From positions 1-53,026 of the forward strand of contig CACZXZ010000011.1 in the NCBI GenBank assembly GCA_902785325.1: a DNA stretch of 53,026 nucleotides. The letters run 5' to 3'. The notes under the pieces were generated by a model. The model saw nothing but the letters and a program-made list of their open reading frames with translations. It made no database searches and was not told the DNA's origin. The DNA comes from an uncultured Succinivibrio sp. GTDB taxonomy: Bacteria > Pseudomonadota > Gammaproteobacteria > Enterobacterales > Succinivibrionaceae. Both the position numbers and the translations under genes were made by a program. This document shows positions 15,771 through 24,716 of the stretch, in pieces; the first letter of the stretch is position 1, and every line of letters starts with the position of its first letter.

Positions 15771-15920
15771 ATTTTTTTTGTCCTTTTTATGTCTTTTTTT
15801 AAGTTTGCTAAATTTGTTTTTAACTTTCTAAAATAAGGAGTTGGCAAATTTTTTAACTAAAAATTAAGTGTTTTTAAGTGTCTTTTTTTATGCTATATTT
15901 CTCTTTTAAAAAATAACCTG
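15771..15920. promoter_or_regulatory. Divergent promoter region of the ardC operon and the T4SS operon
   Basis: This 150-base AT-rich region separates two divergent operons. On the plus strand TGCTATATT (15891-15899) is a good extended -10 element for the secretion operon. Upstream there are two TTAAGTG copies 11 bases apart (15864 and 15875 area) and two similar TTTGCTAAATTTG/TTGGCAAATTTT segments, which could bind a regulator. CTTTCTAAAATAAGGA at 15824-15839 is repeated exactly at 35945-35960 near the integrase end. Confidence 0.45.
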
Positions 15921-16662
15921 TTGAAAGATAAAGATTTAATATTCTCAATTAGAGAACAGCATAAGGCTAAAAAGCAGCACAGCAACTCTAAAAAGGACTC
16001 TTAAATTCTTTGTTTTTTCCTTAATTGGAGTTTCCCTAAGTGCATCTGCTGAAAGCTCCGCAGATAACTTTGATGTTTTAGCTTCAAAGTGTGCTCCAGA
16101 TGTTGCTAAAGACACTCTTCACGCCCTTGTTCTGACAGAAAGTAGCATGAACCCTTATGCTGTCGCTGTTGTCGGTCAGAAAGTTTCTCAGCCTCAATCT
16201 ATTTCTGAAGCCCTTTCTCTTGTAAAAAAACTAGATGCTACAGGTGCAAATTATTCCCTTGGTCTTGGCCAGATTAACGTTAAGAATTTCAAAACTCTTG
16301 GTGTTACCGCAGAAGAGATGTTTGATCCTTGTGAAAATTTAAAAGCTACTCAATACATCCTAAAAGACTGTTTCGTTAGAGCTAAGGGAAAAGATAAATC
16401 TCAAGGAAAGCAGTTAGGTGATGCTCTTTCTTGCTACTACTCTGGTAATGAAAAAACTGGATATAAAGGGTACGTTCAAAAAGTGATTGCCAATTCTGAT
16501 AAATACACTTCTGTCAGAATTCCTTCAATAAAAGAAGCAAAAAAAGAATTGAATAACAGTCCTGCAACATCTGCAGGATCTGAATCAATCGTGATCAATT
16601 CTGATCATGTAACAGGTAGCCTGATCAGCTCAAATTCAGCTCCGTCAGGTCTCATTTTTTAA
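15921..16662 (+). CDS. virB1: VirB1-like lytic transglycosylase; 5' end disrupted by an apparent one-base frameshift
   Basis: The protein has the soluble lytic transglycosylase signature: LTESSMNPYAV with catalytic Glu at 16138-16140, GLGQINVKNF and CYYSGNE. VirB1 opens peptidoglycan for the channel. The ATG at 16147 follows the catalytic Glu, so it cannot be the functional start. The same frame upstream encodes a good signal peptide (KRTLKFFVFSLIGVSLSASA, from 15991) but contains no ATG, GTG or TTG. Removing one A from the AAAAA run at 15990-15994 would join it to a frame starting at TTG 15921. The gene may therefore be frameshifted, use a rare start, or contain a sequencing error. Confidence 0.75.
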
Positions 16663-16674
16663 CAGGAAAATAAT

Positions 16675-16959
16675 ATGAATATAAAGTTAGTTAAAAATCT
16701 TGGTTTGTGTTCTCTGATTGTAGGTCTATGTGTGCTTGATCAGGCTGTTGCTGCAGGTGCTACAGATGTTAAATCAAAACTTCAGTCTATTTTAGATGTG
16801 GTTCAGGCCTGCGGTGTTGTAGTTGCTACTGGTGCTATCTGTTGGGCAGGTTTCAAAATTGCCTTCCAGGGAGAATCATTACGTAACGTTGCAGGTCCTT
16901 TAATCGGCGGCATTATCGTTGGTTGTGCAGCTTACTTTGGTGCTCTGTTAGTTAACTAA
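16675..16959 (+). CDS. virB2: VirB2-type major pilin
   Basis: The 94-aa product has a signal peptide ending near VAAGA, then two hydrophobic segments (VVQACGVVVATGAICWAGFK and GPLIGGIIVGCAAYFGALLV), the standard layout of VirB2/TrbC pilins. The mature pilin of about 70 residues would assemble the conjugative pilus. It starts 12 bases after virB1 with AGGA upstream. Confidence 0.9.
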   Translation: MNIKLVKNLGLCSLIVGLCVLDQAVAAGATDVKSKLQSILDVVQACGVVVATGAICWAGFKIAFQGESLRNVAGPLIGGIIVGCAAYFGALLVN

Positions 16960-16977
16960 AAGTAGGGGAGAGCATCG

Positions 16978-17307
16978 ATGTCAGATCAAGAAAACAAGTA
17001 CATGCTAAATAATGCTCCTATCTTCAAAGGTGCAACCAGACCTCCTTGTGTTTTAGGAATACCTCTTACACCATTTGTGTTCGTGGCTGGAGGCATTCTT
17101 ATTGCAAGTCTTGTTATATGGCTCCCACTGGTGTTCTCCCTTATTCCGATCCTATGGATCATGCACAAAATTGCTAAAGATGATGATCAGAGATTTCTAC
17201 AACTTTGGCTGTCGTACAGAATAAATTTCCTTGGCAGTAACAGGCTATTTACTGGTTATAACGCTTTATTTCCAGCAACTTATAAAAAAGACACTAAGAG
17301 AAAATAA
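16978..17307 (+). CDS. virB3: VirB3-type inner-membrane protein
   Basis: The 109-aa protein has a long hydrophobic hairpin (TPFVFVAGGILIASLVIWLP and on to ILWIMHKIA), a size and topology typical of VirB3. It starts after a GGGGAG Shine-Dalgarno and its TAA is directly followed by the virB4 ATG. VirB3 works with VirB4 in the inner-membrane complex. Confidence 0.9.
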   Translation: MSDQENKYMLNNAPIFKGATRPPCVLGIPLTPFVFVAGGILIASLVIWLPLVFSLIPILWIMHKIAKDDDQRFLQLWLSYRINFLGSNRLFTGYNALFPATYKKDTKRK

Positions 17308-19836
17308 ATGCAACAACAAGAATTATTAGAAAACAGAGTACGCCTGATGCAGTCTGCTAAGAGCGTAGGAAAATTTATCAATTTGTCATCTGTAATTGCA
17401 CCTTCTGTCGTCATCGGCAGAGATGGTGAATTAGTGACAACCTGGAAGATTCAGGGCATGGCATTTGAGACCAGTGAAGACATCACTTTAGATGGTGCTA
17501 TCAATTCACTGAATATTCTTTATCGTTCACTTGCTTCAAGTAAGACTGCTCTTGCAGTACAGATTCACAGATTAAGAAGACCTATGACTGATGAACTGTC
17601 TGCTTGTGAAGAAGCAGGCTTTGCTCATAATCTATCAAAAGCTTATAACAAAAAGATAGGACATGAGTCCCTCATGTCAACTGAGTTGTATTTTACTGTT
17701 ATTGAAAAGAGAAAATCATTAAAGAAAAGTAAGCGTTCAGCAGAAGTTATCAAGCAGGAGCTTTTAGCAAGATTAGAAGTCTTTAACAAGATTGCTGAAA
17801 ATGTAGAGCGTTCATTAAGCTCTTTTTCACCAAAAAGATTAGGCGAATACAAGAAGAATAATAAAGAGTATTCCTCTCAGTTAGCTTTTTATAATTTTCT
17901 TGTTACTGGTGTATGGCAGGAAGTTGTAATTCCAAAATGTCCTTTATATGAAGCATTGATGCCAGAAGCTATCTTTTCAGGCTCAGATTTCTTGGAAATT
18001 CAAAGTGCAAATGGCCATAAGTTTGTGCAGGCTTTAGAGTTTAAGGATTACGCTCAGAGCAGCTATTCAGGCATTTTAGACGGCCTTTTATATCCTGATG
18101 TTAATGCTGTAAAGAAGCCTTACATCTTTATTGAAACTCAGACTTTCTGCTTCTTATCAAAATATGATGGTCAGCATTTCCTAGAGTTACAGCAAAAACA
18201 GCTACTTTCATCTGAAGATGCAGGTGTTTCACAGATTCAGGCAATGTCAGCTGCTATTGATGGTGTTGTCAACGGTGATTTCTCCATCGGAGAGTATAGC
18301 TACTCTTTAACTTTATTTGCTGATTCTTATCAGGAAGTAAAACAGAATACAGCAGATGCTGCTAAGAAACTTCAGGATGAAGGTTTTTTAACCTTCCTAA
18401 GTACATTGGCTCTACCTGCAGCATTTTTCTCACAGTTACCTTGTAACTTAGCCTTACGACCTCGTTTAGCCAAAATTACTTCAGTTAACTTTGCTCAGTT
18501 AGCTCCACTACACAATTTCATCTCAGGTAAGAGAGAAGGTAATCCTTGGGGTGAAGCACTAGCACTGTTGCAGACTCCATCTAATCAGCCTTATTACTTT
18601 AACTTTCATACAAGTCCTATAGGCGAAGATTCTTTTGATAAAAAGACTCTAGCTCATACCACAATCATAGGTACATCAGGATCTGGTAAGACTGTTTTAA
18701 TGAACTTCTTGCTGTCAATGGCACAGAAGTACAGAACGCCAACACAAAAGATGACTACAGTCTATTTTGATAAAGATCGTGGTGCCGAAATTGCAATTCG
18801 TGCACTGCATGGTGGGTATTTAACTGTAGAAAACGGCAGACCAACTGGCTTTAATCCTTTTCAGATGGAAGCAAATAAGTCAAATATTCAGTTTTTAATT
18901 TCATTTGTTAAGTTGTTGTTATCAATGGATGGGATGCCAATCACCGCTGCAGAAGAACAGCAGATCCAACACGCTGTAGAAACTGTTATGGGAATGCCTG
19001 TACAGCTAAGACGATTGGGATTAATTCCTCAGAACTTAACTGATGGTCTTACTCGTGAAGAAAGACAAAACTCTCTTTCAGTACGACTTAAAAAGTGGTG
19101 CGAAGGCGGCGATCTTGGTTGGGTTTTTGACAATGAAAAAGACTTACTTGACTTTGATGCTTATCCAAATTATGGAATAGATGGTACTGCATTCTTAGAC
19201 AATAAAGCAGTTCGCACTCCTATAGCTTTTTATCTATTAAAGCGCATGGATCAAGTAATTGACGGCAGAAGATTCATCTTTGTGATGGATGAGTTCTGGA
19301 AGTGGTTGCTTGATGAAGCTTTTAGAACTTTTGCCTTTGATAAGTTGAAAACAATGCGTAAACAGAACGGCTTTGGCGTGTTTGCAACACAGTCACCATC
19401 TGACGTGCTTAATTCTGAAATTGCAAAGGCTGTTATTGAGCAGTCTGCAACTCAAATCTTTTTACCAAATCCAAAGGCAGATAAAAAGGAGTACATCGAG
19501 GGCTTTAAGGTCTCTGAAGCTGAATTTATGTGGATCCAGGGCTTAAAAGAAGACTCAAGAATGATGCTAATTAAGCAAGGCTCACGAAGTGCAATCTGTA
19601 AGCTTGATTTGGGGTGGGCTAAAGAGCCTTTAAGGGTGCTATCAGGCTCTACGGATAACATCAATCTGATTGAGCAGCTAAGAGCTCTTGTTGGGGACAA
19701 TCCAGATAAATGGCTCAATCTGTTCCAGCAGATAAAAAATGATTCAAAAACAGTAAAACAAATACAACAAAGATATGGCACAGAGCCTGAATTATGGCTC
19801 TCTCACTATTTAGAGGAGTGTGTTCATGAAGGTTAG
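17308..19836 (+). CDS. virB4: VirB4 secretion ATPase
   Basis: The 842-aa length fits VirB4. It has Walker A GTSGSGKT at about residues 454-461 and Walker B FIFVMDEFWK near 655, with the CagE/TrbE/VirB4 N-terminal domain before them. VirB4 is the hexameric ATPase at the base of the channel and drives pilus assembly. It starts directly after virB3, and its last codons overlap the virB5 start by 11 bases. Confidence 0.95.
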   Translation: MQQQELLENRVRLMQSAKSVGKFINLSSVIAPSVVIGRDGELVTTWKIQGMAFETSEDITLDGAINSLNILYRSLASSKTALAVQIHRLRRPMTDELSACEEAGFAHNLSKAYNKKIGHESLMSTELYFTVIEKRKSLKKSKRSAEVIKQELLARLEVFNKIAENVERSLSSFSPKRLGEYKKNNKEYSSQLAFYNFLVTGVWQEVVIPKCPLYEALMPEAIFSGSDFLEIQSANGHKFVQALEFKDYAQSSYSGILDGLLYPDVNAVKKPYIFIETQTFCFLSKYDGQHFLELQQKQLLSSEDAGVSQIQAMSAAIDGVVNGDFSIGEYSYSLTLFADSYQEVKQNTADAAKKLQDEGFLTFLSTLALPAAFFSQLPCNLALRPRLAKITSVNFAQLAPLHNFISGKREGNPWGEALALLQTPSNQPYYFNFHTSPIGEDSFDKKTLAHTTIIGTSGSGKTVLMNFLLSMAQKYRTPTQKMTTVYFDKDRGAEIAIRALHGGYLTVENGRPTGFNPFQMEANKSNIQFLISFVKLLLSMDGMPITAAEEQQIQHAVETVMGMPVQLRRLGLIPQNLTDGLTREERQNSLSVRLKKWCEGGDLGWVFDNEKDLLDFDAYPNYGIDGTAFLDNKAVRTPIAFYLLKRMDQVIDGRRFIFVMDEFWKWLLDEAFRTFAFDKLKTMRKQNGFGVFATQSPSDVLNSEIAKAVIEQSATQIFLPNPKADKKEYIEGFKVSEAEFMWIQGLKEDSRMMLIKQGSRSAICKLDLGWAKEPLRVLSGSTDNINLIEQLRALVGDNPDKWLNLFQQIKNDSKTVKQIQQRYGTEPELWLSHYLEECVHEG

Positions 19837-20572
19837 TTTGCAGTTGTCAGCGTTAGCAGTTGCTGTATCGATGATTTCTACTTCAGCTTTTGCATCTGGT
19901 ATTCCTACAGTCGATATTGCTAATTTGACTCAAAATTTAACTCAGTATATCGAAGAGTTTAATCAGGCATTAAAGCAGTATAAGACTTTAGAAAATCAGT
20001 ACAAAGAAATGCAGAACACAGTGAATGAGCTGAAAAATGTTAATAATGCCATCGAAGGCATAAATAAGGTTGGCTCACTGATCTCAATTGTTGATTCTGT
20101 ATGGGATAACGAATATCGCAAAATTATGGATATTTCCAACAGCGATTATTTTAAGACTGATGCATCTCTTGACTCTAATGGCATGAAGTTTAAAGAACAC
20201 TATGCAAAGCAGTGCCCATCTCTTGCCACAGATGACATGAAGTCAAATTGCAACAAAATAGCCGTTTTAAAAGCCAATGTAGATAACATTCCTGTAAAGC
20301 TGTACACAAATATGCAGGATCTGATTCAGGAAGGTCGTCAAGCATACAACAAAGCTTCTAGTGCACAAACAGCAAAAGACATTGCTGATGCTACTGCTGC
20401 TCTTAATTATGTAAACCAGAAATTTCAGACTCGTTTTAATGAAGCTCGCATGGCAAGAGAGCATTTTGATAATTTAATTAGACAAGAGGAAGCAGAAAAG
20501 GAAGCCATAGAAAATGCATTTTTTGCTGGAGCCACTGAACAGCAGATTGAAGACGTTCACTTTGGATACTAA
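19826..20572 (+). CDS. virB5: VirB5-type minor pilin
   Basis: The start is taken at the ATG at 19826, seven bases after GAGGAG, rather than at the in-frame GTG at 19820. The product (248 aa) has a signal peptide MKVSLQLSALAVAVSMISTS ending AFA, followed by long coiled helices (EEFNQALKQYKTLENQYKEM) as in VirB5/TrbJ pilus-tip proteins. It overlaps virB4 by 11 bases. Confidence 0.9.
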   Translation: MKVSLQLSALAVAVSMISTSAFASGIPTVDIANLTQNLTQYIEEFNQALKQYKTLENQYKEMQNTVNELKNVNNAIEGINKVGSLISIVDSVWDNEYRKIMDISNSDYFKTDASLDSNGMKFKEHYAKQCPSLATDDMKSNCNKIAVLKANVDNIPVKLYTNMQDLIQEGRQAYNKASSAQTAKDIADATAALNYVNQKFQTRFNEARMAREHFDNLIRQEEAEKEAIENAFFAGATEQQIEDVHFGY

Positions 20573-20584
20573 AAGGAGCGAGTC

Positions 20585-21709
20585 ATGGCAGTAAGTGTAG
20601 GTTCTAGAGGTTTTTTTGAGTATGTTGGAGACGATATTATTAAGGCTCCAATACAAAATTTTACAGACCAATTTTCAAGTAATCTTATACCAACGATTAC
20701 TCCTATTCTGATAGTAGGATTAACTCTTTATTTTGTTTTAAAAGGCTATTTAGCCATGACAGGAAGATCACAAGATCCGATCATGGAGATTCTGATCCAT
20801 GGCTTTAAAGTTGCGTTGATTGCTTATATTTTTTTAAACACAGGTAACTTTATCAACTACAGTTGGGATTTTCTTGATGCTTCTGAACATCTGATTTTAA
20901 ATGCTATGCCTGGTACTCCAGATTCCTCATGGAACGCAATCGATAAGCTGTGGGTTGAACTTTTTAAAATTGAAGAGAAATATTATGAATGCGTAAAACA
21001 TTTCAGTCTAGGCAAGATGATCGTGATGGGCCTACTAGGTGTAATCTTTGTTCTTGCAAGTCTATTTTTGACTTGTTCTGCTTTCGGAGTTCTATTGATC
21101 ACAACTATTAGTCTTGCAGTAGTGTGTGGTTTTGGCCCTTTATTCGCAGGTTTTCTATTTTTTCCTCTCACAAAGTCTTGGTTCGATGGTTGGTTAAAGG
21201 TATGTTTGGGCTTAGCTTTTACAAAAATCTTATTTAGTGCTTTTTTAATGCTTGTATGTTCTGTTGTAAACGGAATGCTACCAACTTGGTCATCTGTTAA
21301 TCAGTCAGCAGGTGACTCATGGATGCCTTTATTAGAAAACTTTTTAACCTTGGTTATAGTTATTGTTTCTGCAGCATCTCTGATATCTAAAATTCCTCAA
21401 ATTTCATCTTCAATGGTTGGCGGTGCGCAATTGGCATTTAGTGGATCTTCAAGTGCAATGGGAAGTTTTGCTGGAGCTATGAATAGGGCTGGTTCAACTA
21501 TGGCTGCTGGAAAATTAATGGGCGGAATAGGAAAGGAAGCAATGGGGGCTGCAGGTTCGTCATTAACATCAGCTTCTGGAATAGCAAAATTAGCAACTGG
21601 AGTTGCTACAGGAGGAGCTTCTTTTGCTGCTCAGATTGGAATGGCTGCATTAAAAGGCGGAATGCAAAATAGAATTAATCGCTCTCTTCAACAAATTGGA
21701 AGTAAATAA
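20585..21709 (+). CDS. virB6: VirB6-type polytopic membrane protein
   Basis: The 374-aa product carries several membrane segments (IPTITPILIVGLTLYFVL, GKMIVMGLLGVIFVLASLFL, LLITTISLAVVCGFGPLFAG, LTLVIVIVSAASLIS) and a Gly/Ala/Ser-rich C-terminal tail. This is the size and layout of VirB6/TrbL, which forms part of the inner-membrane DNA path. An AGGAG precedes the ATG. Confidence 0.9.
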   Translation: MAVSVGSRGFFEYVGDDIIKAPIQNFTDQFSSNLIPTITPILIVGLTLYFVLKGYLAMTGRSQDPIMEILIHGFKVALIAYIFLNTGNFINYSWDFLDASEHLILNAMPGTPDSSWNAIDKLWVELFKIEEKYYECVKHFSLGKMIVMGLLGVIFVLASLFLTCSAFGVLLITTISLAVVCGFGPLFAGFLFFPLTKSWFDGWLKVCLGLAFTKILFSAFLMLVCSVVNGMLPTWSSVNQSAGDSWMPLLENFLTLVIVIVSAASLISKIPQISSSMVGGAQLAFSGSSSAMGSFAGAMNRAGSTMAAGKLMGGIGKEAMGAAGSSLTSASGIAKLATGVATGGASFAAQIGMAALKGGMQNRINRSLQQIGSK

Positions 21710-21712
21710 AAA

Positions 21713-21940
21713 ATGACAAATTTAAAGTGTATGTGTGGACTTATGTGTTCAGGTTTGATGTTAGTTGCTGGTTGTGCTACGCCACCAAAGCCAACTCAGC
21801 CAGAAGGCGAAAAGATTGTAATAAATCCTCATGCAGATTTGGATCTTCTTGTAAAACTCAGAAAGGAAGAACTAAAAGCTCAGAAGAATAACAATTATGA
21901 AATCAATTTAGAGGAGATAGAAGGTGAACTTTCTAAATAA
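21713..21940 (+). CDS. virB7: VirB7-like small lipoprotein
   Basis: The 75-aa protein has a lipoprotein signal with the lipobox LVAGC and a proline-rich start of the mature part (ATPPKPTQPEGE). Its position between virB6 and virB8 matches VirB7, the outer-membrane core lipoprotein that binds VirB9. It is longer than Agrobacterium VirB7. It overlaps virB8 by 17 bases. Confidence 0.8.
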   Translation: MTNLKCMCGLMCSGLMLVAGCATPPKPTQPEGEKIVINPHADLDLLVKLRKEELKAQKNNNYEINLEEIEGELSK

Positions 21941-22643
21941 AAGCAAAAACAATGCTTCATCAGCAATCAATACAGTAAAGACTCGTTCTGAAGAAATAAA
22001 TTGGGAAGTTTCTAGAATTGAAATGATTGAAGCTAGCGAGCGTAAAGCCTGGACTATTGTCAAAATCGTCAGCTTTGCTGTTGTTGCTTTATCTATCGCT
22101 ATTATCTGTCTGTTTCCTTTAAAAACAACCGAGCCTTATGTTATTCAGGTTGATAAGAGCACTGGTCTTACAGACATTTTGCACATTGCTGATGTTCAGG
22201 ATATTCCAGTAAGTGAAGTGATGGATAAATACTGGATCAATACATTCGTGCTTTCACGTGAGTCTTACGACTGGAATATGTTAAATGATCTTATTGAAAA
22301 GGTTCGTCAGCTATCAATTCCTATTGTCTATGAAACTTACGCCCAGCAGTTCATGAAAACAGGCAAGCAGGATCCTTTAGATGACAAGTTAAAAGATAAC
22401 TTCCGCATTGTTGTCAATGTAAAGAGTGTAGTAATAAATCGTGGCAGAGAAAATGTGGCTACAGTACGATTTTCTAAAACTACTTTCAACAACGCCAATG
22501 GCCATACTGTTGGAACCAATAATTGGACAGCAAATATAAGCTTTGATTACTACCCAGAGTTTGACACTTCCGAAGCTACAAGACTTGTAAATCCTTTCGG
22601 TTTTAAAGTTCTCTCTTATCAGGTTGATCCTGAGTTGAATTAA
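21924..22643 (+). CDS. virB8: VirB8-type inner-membrane scaffold protein
   Basis: The 239-aa protein starts at a GTG seven bases after GAGGAG, inside the preceding gene. It has one membrane anchor (AWTIVKIVSFAVVALSIAII) and then the periplasmic VirB8 domain with KTTEPYVIQVDKSTG and the YWINTFVLSRESYDW block. VirB8 links the inner-membrane complex to the core. Confidence 0.95.
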   Translation: MNFLNKSKNNASSAINTVKTRSEEINWEVSRIEMIEASERKAWTIVKIVSFAVVALSIAIICLFPLKTTEPYVIQVDKSTGLTDILHIADVQDIPVSEVMDKYWINTFVLSRESYDWNMLNDLIEKVRQLSIPIVYETYAQQFMKTGKQDPLDDKLKDNFRIVVNVKSVVINRGRENVATVRFSKTTFNNANGHTVGTNNWTANISFDYYPEFDTSEATRLVNPFGFKVLSYQVDPELN

Positions 22644-22653
22644 GGTGGTTAAG

Positions 22654-23475
22654 ATGTTTTATAAATCACTTTTAACAGCGGTAATATCAGCTGCTTTATT
22701 CAGTTCACAAGCTTTTGCTTTAGCCACACCTTCAAAGAGCAAGTTAGACAGCAGAATCCAGTATGTGAATTATTCAGAGCACAATGTAACTAAGATTAAA
22801 GCAGTTAATGGCTACATAACAACCATTACTTTTTCATCAGGTGAAACTGTATCTAATTATGGTTCTGGCTATTCTACAGCATGGGAGTTTGCTGCAGCAG
22901 ATAATCACTTCTTTTTAAAGCCAAAAGATAAAGAAGCAACAACAAATATTGTTATTGTTACCAATAAACACACATATTCAATTGATGTTGAACTGGTTAC
23001 AGACGAAAAAGCTGCAACTTATCAGCTTGTCTATAAATATCCTGAAGATGAAGCAAGGATAAAAGAACGTAAAGCTGACATTAAAAAGCTCACTGATGAG
23101 CTTGAAAGAACTGATCCTAATGTTGCTGAAGAACGACCTGTAGGAAACTATCAGTACACCATGAATTTTGGCAAGGATGAAGGCTCACTAGACCTAGCAC
23201 CAGCACTTGTCTATGACAACGGTCAATTTACCTACTTCAGATTTAATTCTCAAAAGGATTTTCCTGCAATCTACAGAGTATCAAGTGACGGTGAGTCATT
23301 AGTGAACTCTCACGTAGAAAAGGGTGTTCTAGTAGTTCATGGAGTTTACAAAGAGTATCGCTTAAGAGCAGGAAAATCAGTTGTAGGTGTCTATAACGAA
23401 AACTACCGAGGTGGGGATTTACAGCCAGCATCTGGCACTACTGTAAGCAGCGTTTCACGAGAGGTTATCAAATAA
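22654..23475 (+). CDS. virB9: VirB9-type outer-membrane core protein
   Basis: The start at ATG 22654 follows AAGGTGG at five bases and gives a clean signal peptide ending AFALA; the in-frame GTG at 22645 lies inside the Shine-Dalgarno. The 273-aa product has the VirB9/TrbG/CagX pattern: DSRIQYVNYSEHNVTKIKAV early and NYQYTMNFGKDE plus VYDNGQFTYFRF later. Its stop overlaps the virB10 start (TAATG). Confidence 0.95.
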   Translation: MFYKSLLTAVISAALFSSQAFALATPSKSKLDSRIQYVNYSEHNVTKIKAVNGYITTITFSSGETVSNYGSGYSTAWEFAAADNHFFLKPKDKEATTNIVIVTNKHTYSIDVELVTDEKAATYQLVYKYPEDEARIKERKADIKKLTDELERTDPNVAEERPVGNYQYTMNFGKDEGSLDLAPALVYDNGQFTYFRFNSQKDFPAIYRVSSDGESLVNSHVEKGVLVVHGVYKEYRLRAGKSVVGVYNENYRGGDLQPASGTTVSSVSREVIK

Positions 23476-24710
23476 TGTCAGATCAGCCAAAAAATCCAGA
23501 GCAAAATGAAAATCATGACTATACACAGCAAGGAATTCCTTCTGTAGCTCAAAATAACGTAGTAACACCTAATCAGAAAAACGCAAAGAAATTGCTTTTT
23601 CTTGCCTTTTTGATTGGTTTAGCTGCTCTAATCTGGGGCTTAACTCATTTTAAAGGTACTTCCTCAGATGATGCTGATAAGCAGGCAAACAGCAATATGC
23701 AGGCTTTGACTTCATCTAAGTCTGTAACTAAGCCTGTTTTGCCTCCTAAAGATCCAGAGCCAGATCCTGTTTTGCCACAGCCAACACAGCAGCCAATTGA
23801 TGATCTTCCTCCATTAACAGCACAAGCTGATTCTTCAGGTCGTGTTCAGGTTACATCTGGTTCAACAATAAGTGTTGTTGGAGCAAATGGTGAAGTTGAA
23901 GTTACTACAGAGCAGCTAAAATACGCAGCTCCTATGATGGGAAACGTTATCAATAATTCTAACGAGAGTAATAGAGGTTATTCTCAGGAAGGTTATTCTG
24001 AAAACGATAGAAACAGCGTTCTTGAAACTTATAAGAACAGCATGAATAGTATCAATGGTGGTTCTGAGTCAAATCTTACATCAAGAATAAAGTCAATGGA
24101 TACTCCTGATGGCACTGCAAGAGTAATCAGACAGCCAAGTTTAACTTTAGCAAAAGGCACCATGATTGAGTGCATCTTGGAGACTCGTGTAGATACTTCA
24201 GTGCCAGGTATGGCTTCATGTGTAATTCCTCAAAACATTTATTCGATGGATGGCAGAGTTCTCTTAATAGAGAAAGGTACAAAAGCTATTGGTGAGTACC
24301 AGGGAGCAGTTCAAAACGGTCTTGAGCGTATTTTTATGCTCTGGTCAGAACTTAGAACACCTGAAGGTTTAGCTGTATCACTTTCATCCCCTACTACAGA
24401 TGCATTAGGTGGTGCAGGTATGGGTGGATATACCGATCATCACTGGTGGAAGCGTTTTGGTAATGCACTGATGTTCTCGATGGTAGCCGATGCTTTTCAG
24501 TATGCAGTTAATACCGCAAACTCCAATACTACAAATAATAACGTAACTTATGAAAATTCTTCTGATGGTATGGATGAAATTATCAAAGCTGCAATGCAGC
24601 AGTCTGGCAACATTCCTCCAACTCTGATTAAGAACGCTGGCGAACGTGTAGGCATCTTTGTTGCTCGTGATGTTAATTTCTCTAGTGTTTATCATCTACA
24701 GAAAAGGTAG
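23475..24710 (+). CDS. virB10: VirB10-type core complex protein
   Basis: The 411-aa protein has a cytoplasmic N-terminus, one membrane segment (LLFLAFLIGLAALIWGLTHF), a proline-rich periplasmic linker (KPVLPPKDPEPDPVLPQPTQ) and a C-terminal TrbI/VirB10 domain (GTMIECILETRVDTSVPGMA, LIEKGTKAIGEYQ, NIPPTLIKNAGERVGIFVAR). VirB10 spans both membranes and gates the pore. Confidence 0.95.
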   Translation: MSDQPKNPEQNENHDYTQQGIPSVAQNNVVTPNQKNAKKLLFLAFLIGLAALIWGLTHFKGTSSDDADKQANSNMQALTSSKSVTKPVLPPKDPEPDPVLPQPTQQPIDDLPPLTAQADSSGRVQVTSGSTISVVGANGEVEVTTEQLKYAAPMMGNVINNSNESNRGYSQEGYSENDRNSVLETYKNSMNSINGGSESNLTSRIKSMDTPDGTARVIRQPSLTLAKGTMIECILETRVDTSVPGMASCVIPQNIYSMDGRVLLIEKGTKAIGEYQGAVQNGLERIFMLWSELRTPEGLAVSLSSPTTDALGGAGMGGYTDHHWWKRFGNALMFSMVADAFQYAVNTANSNTTNNNVTYENSSDGMDEIIKAAMQQSGNIPPTLIKNAGERVGIFVARDVNFSSVYHLQKR

Positions 24711-24716
24711 CACACT

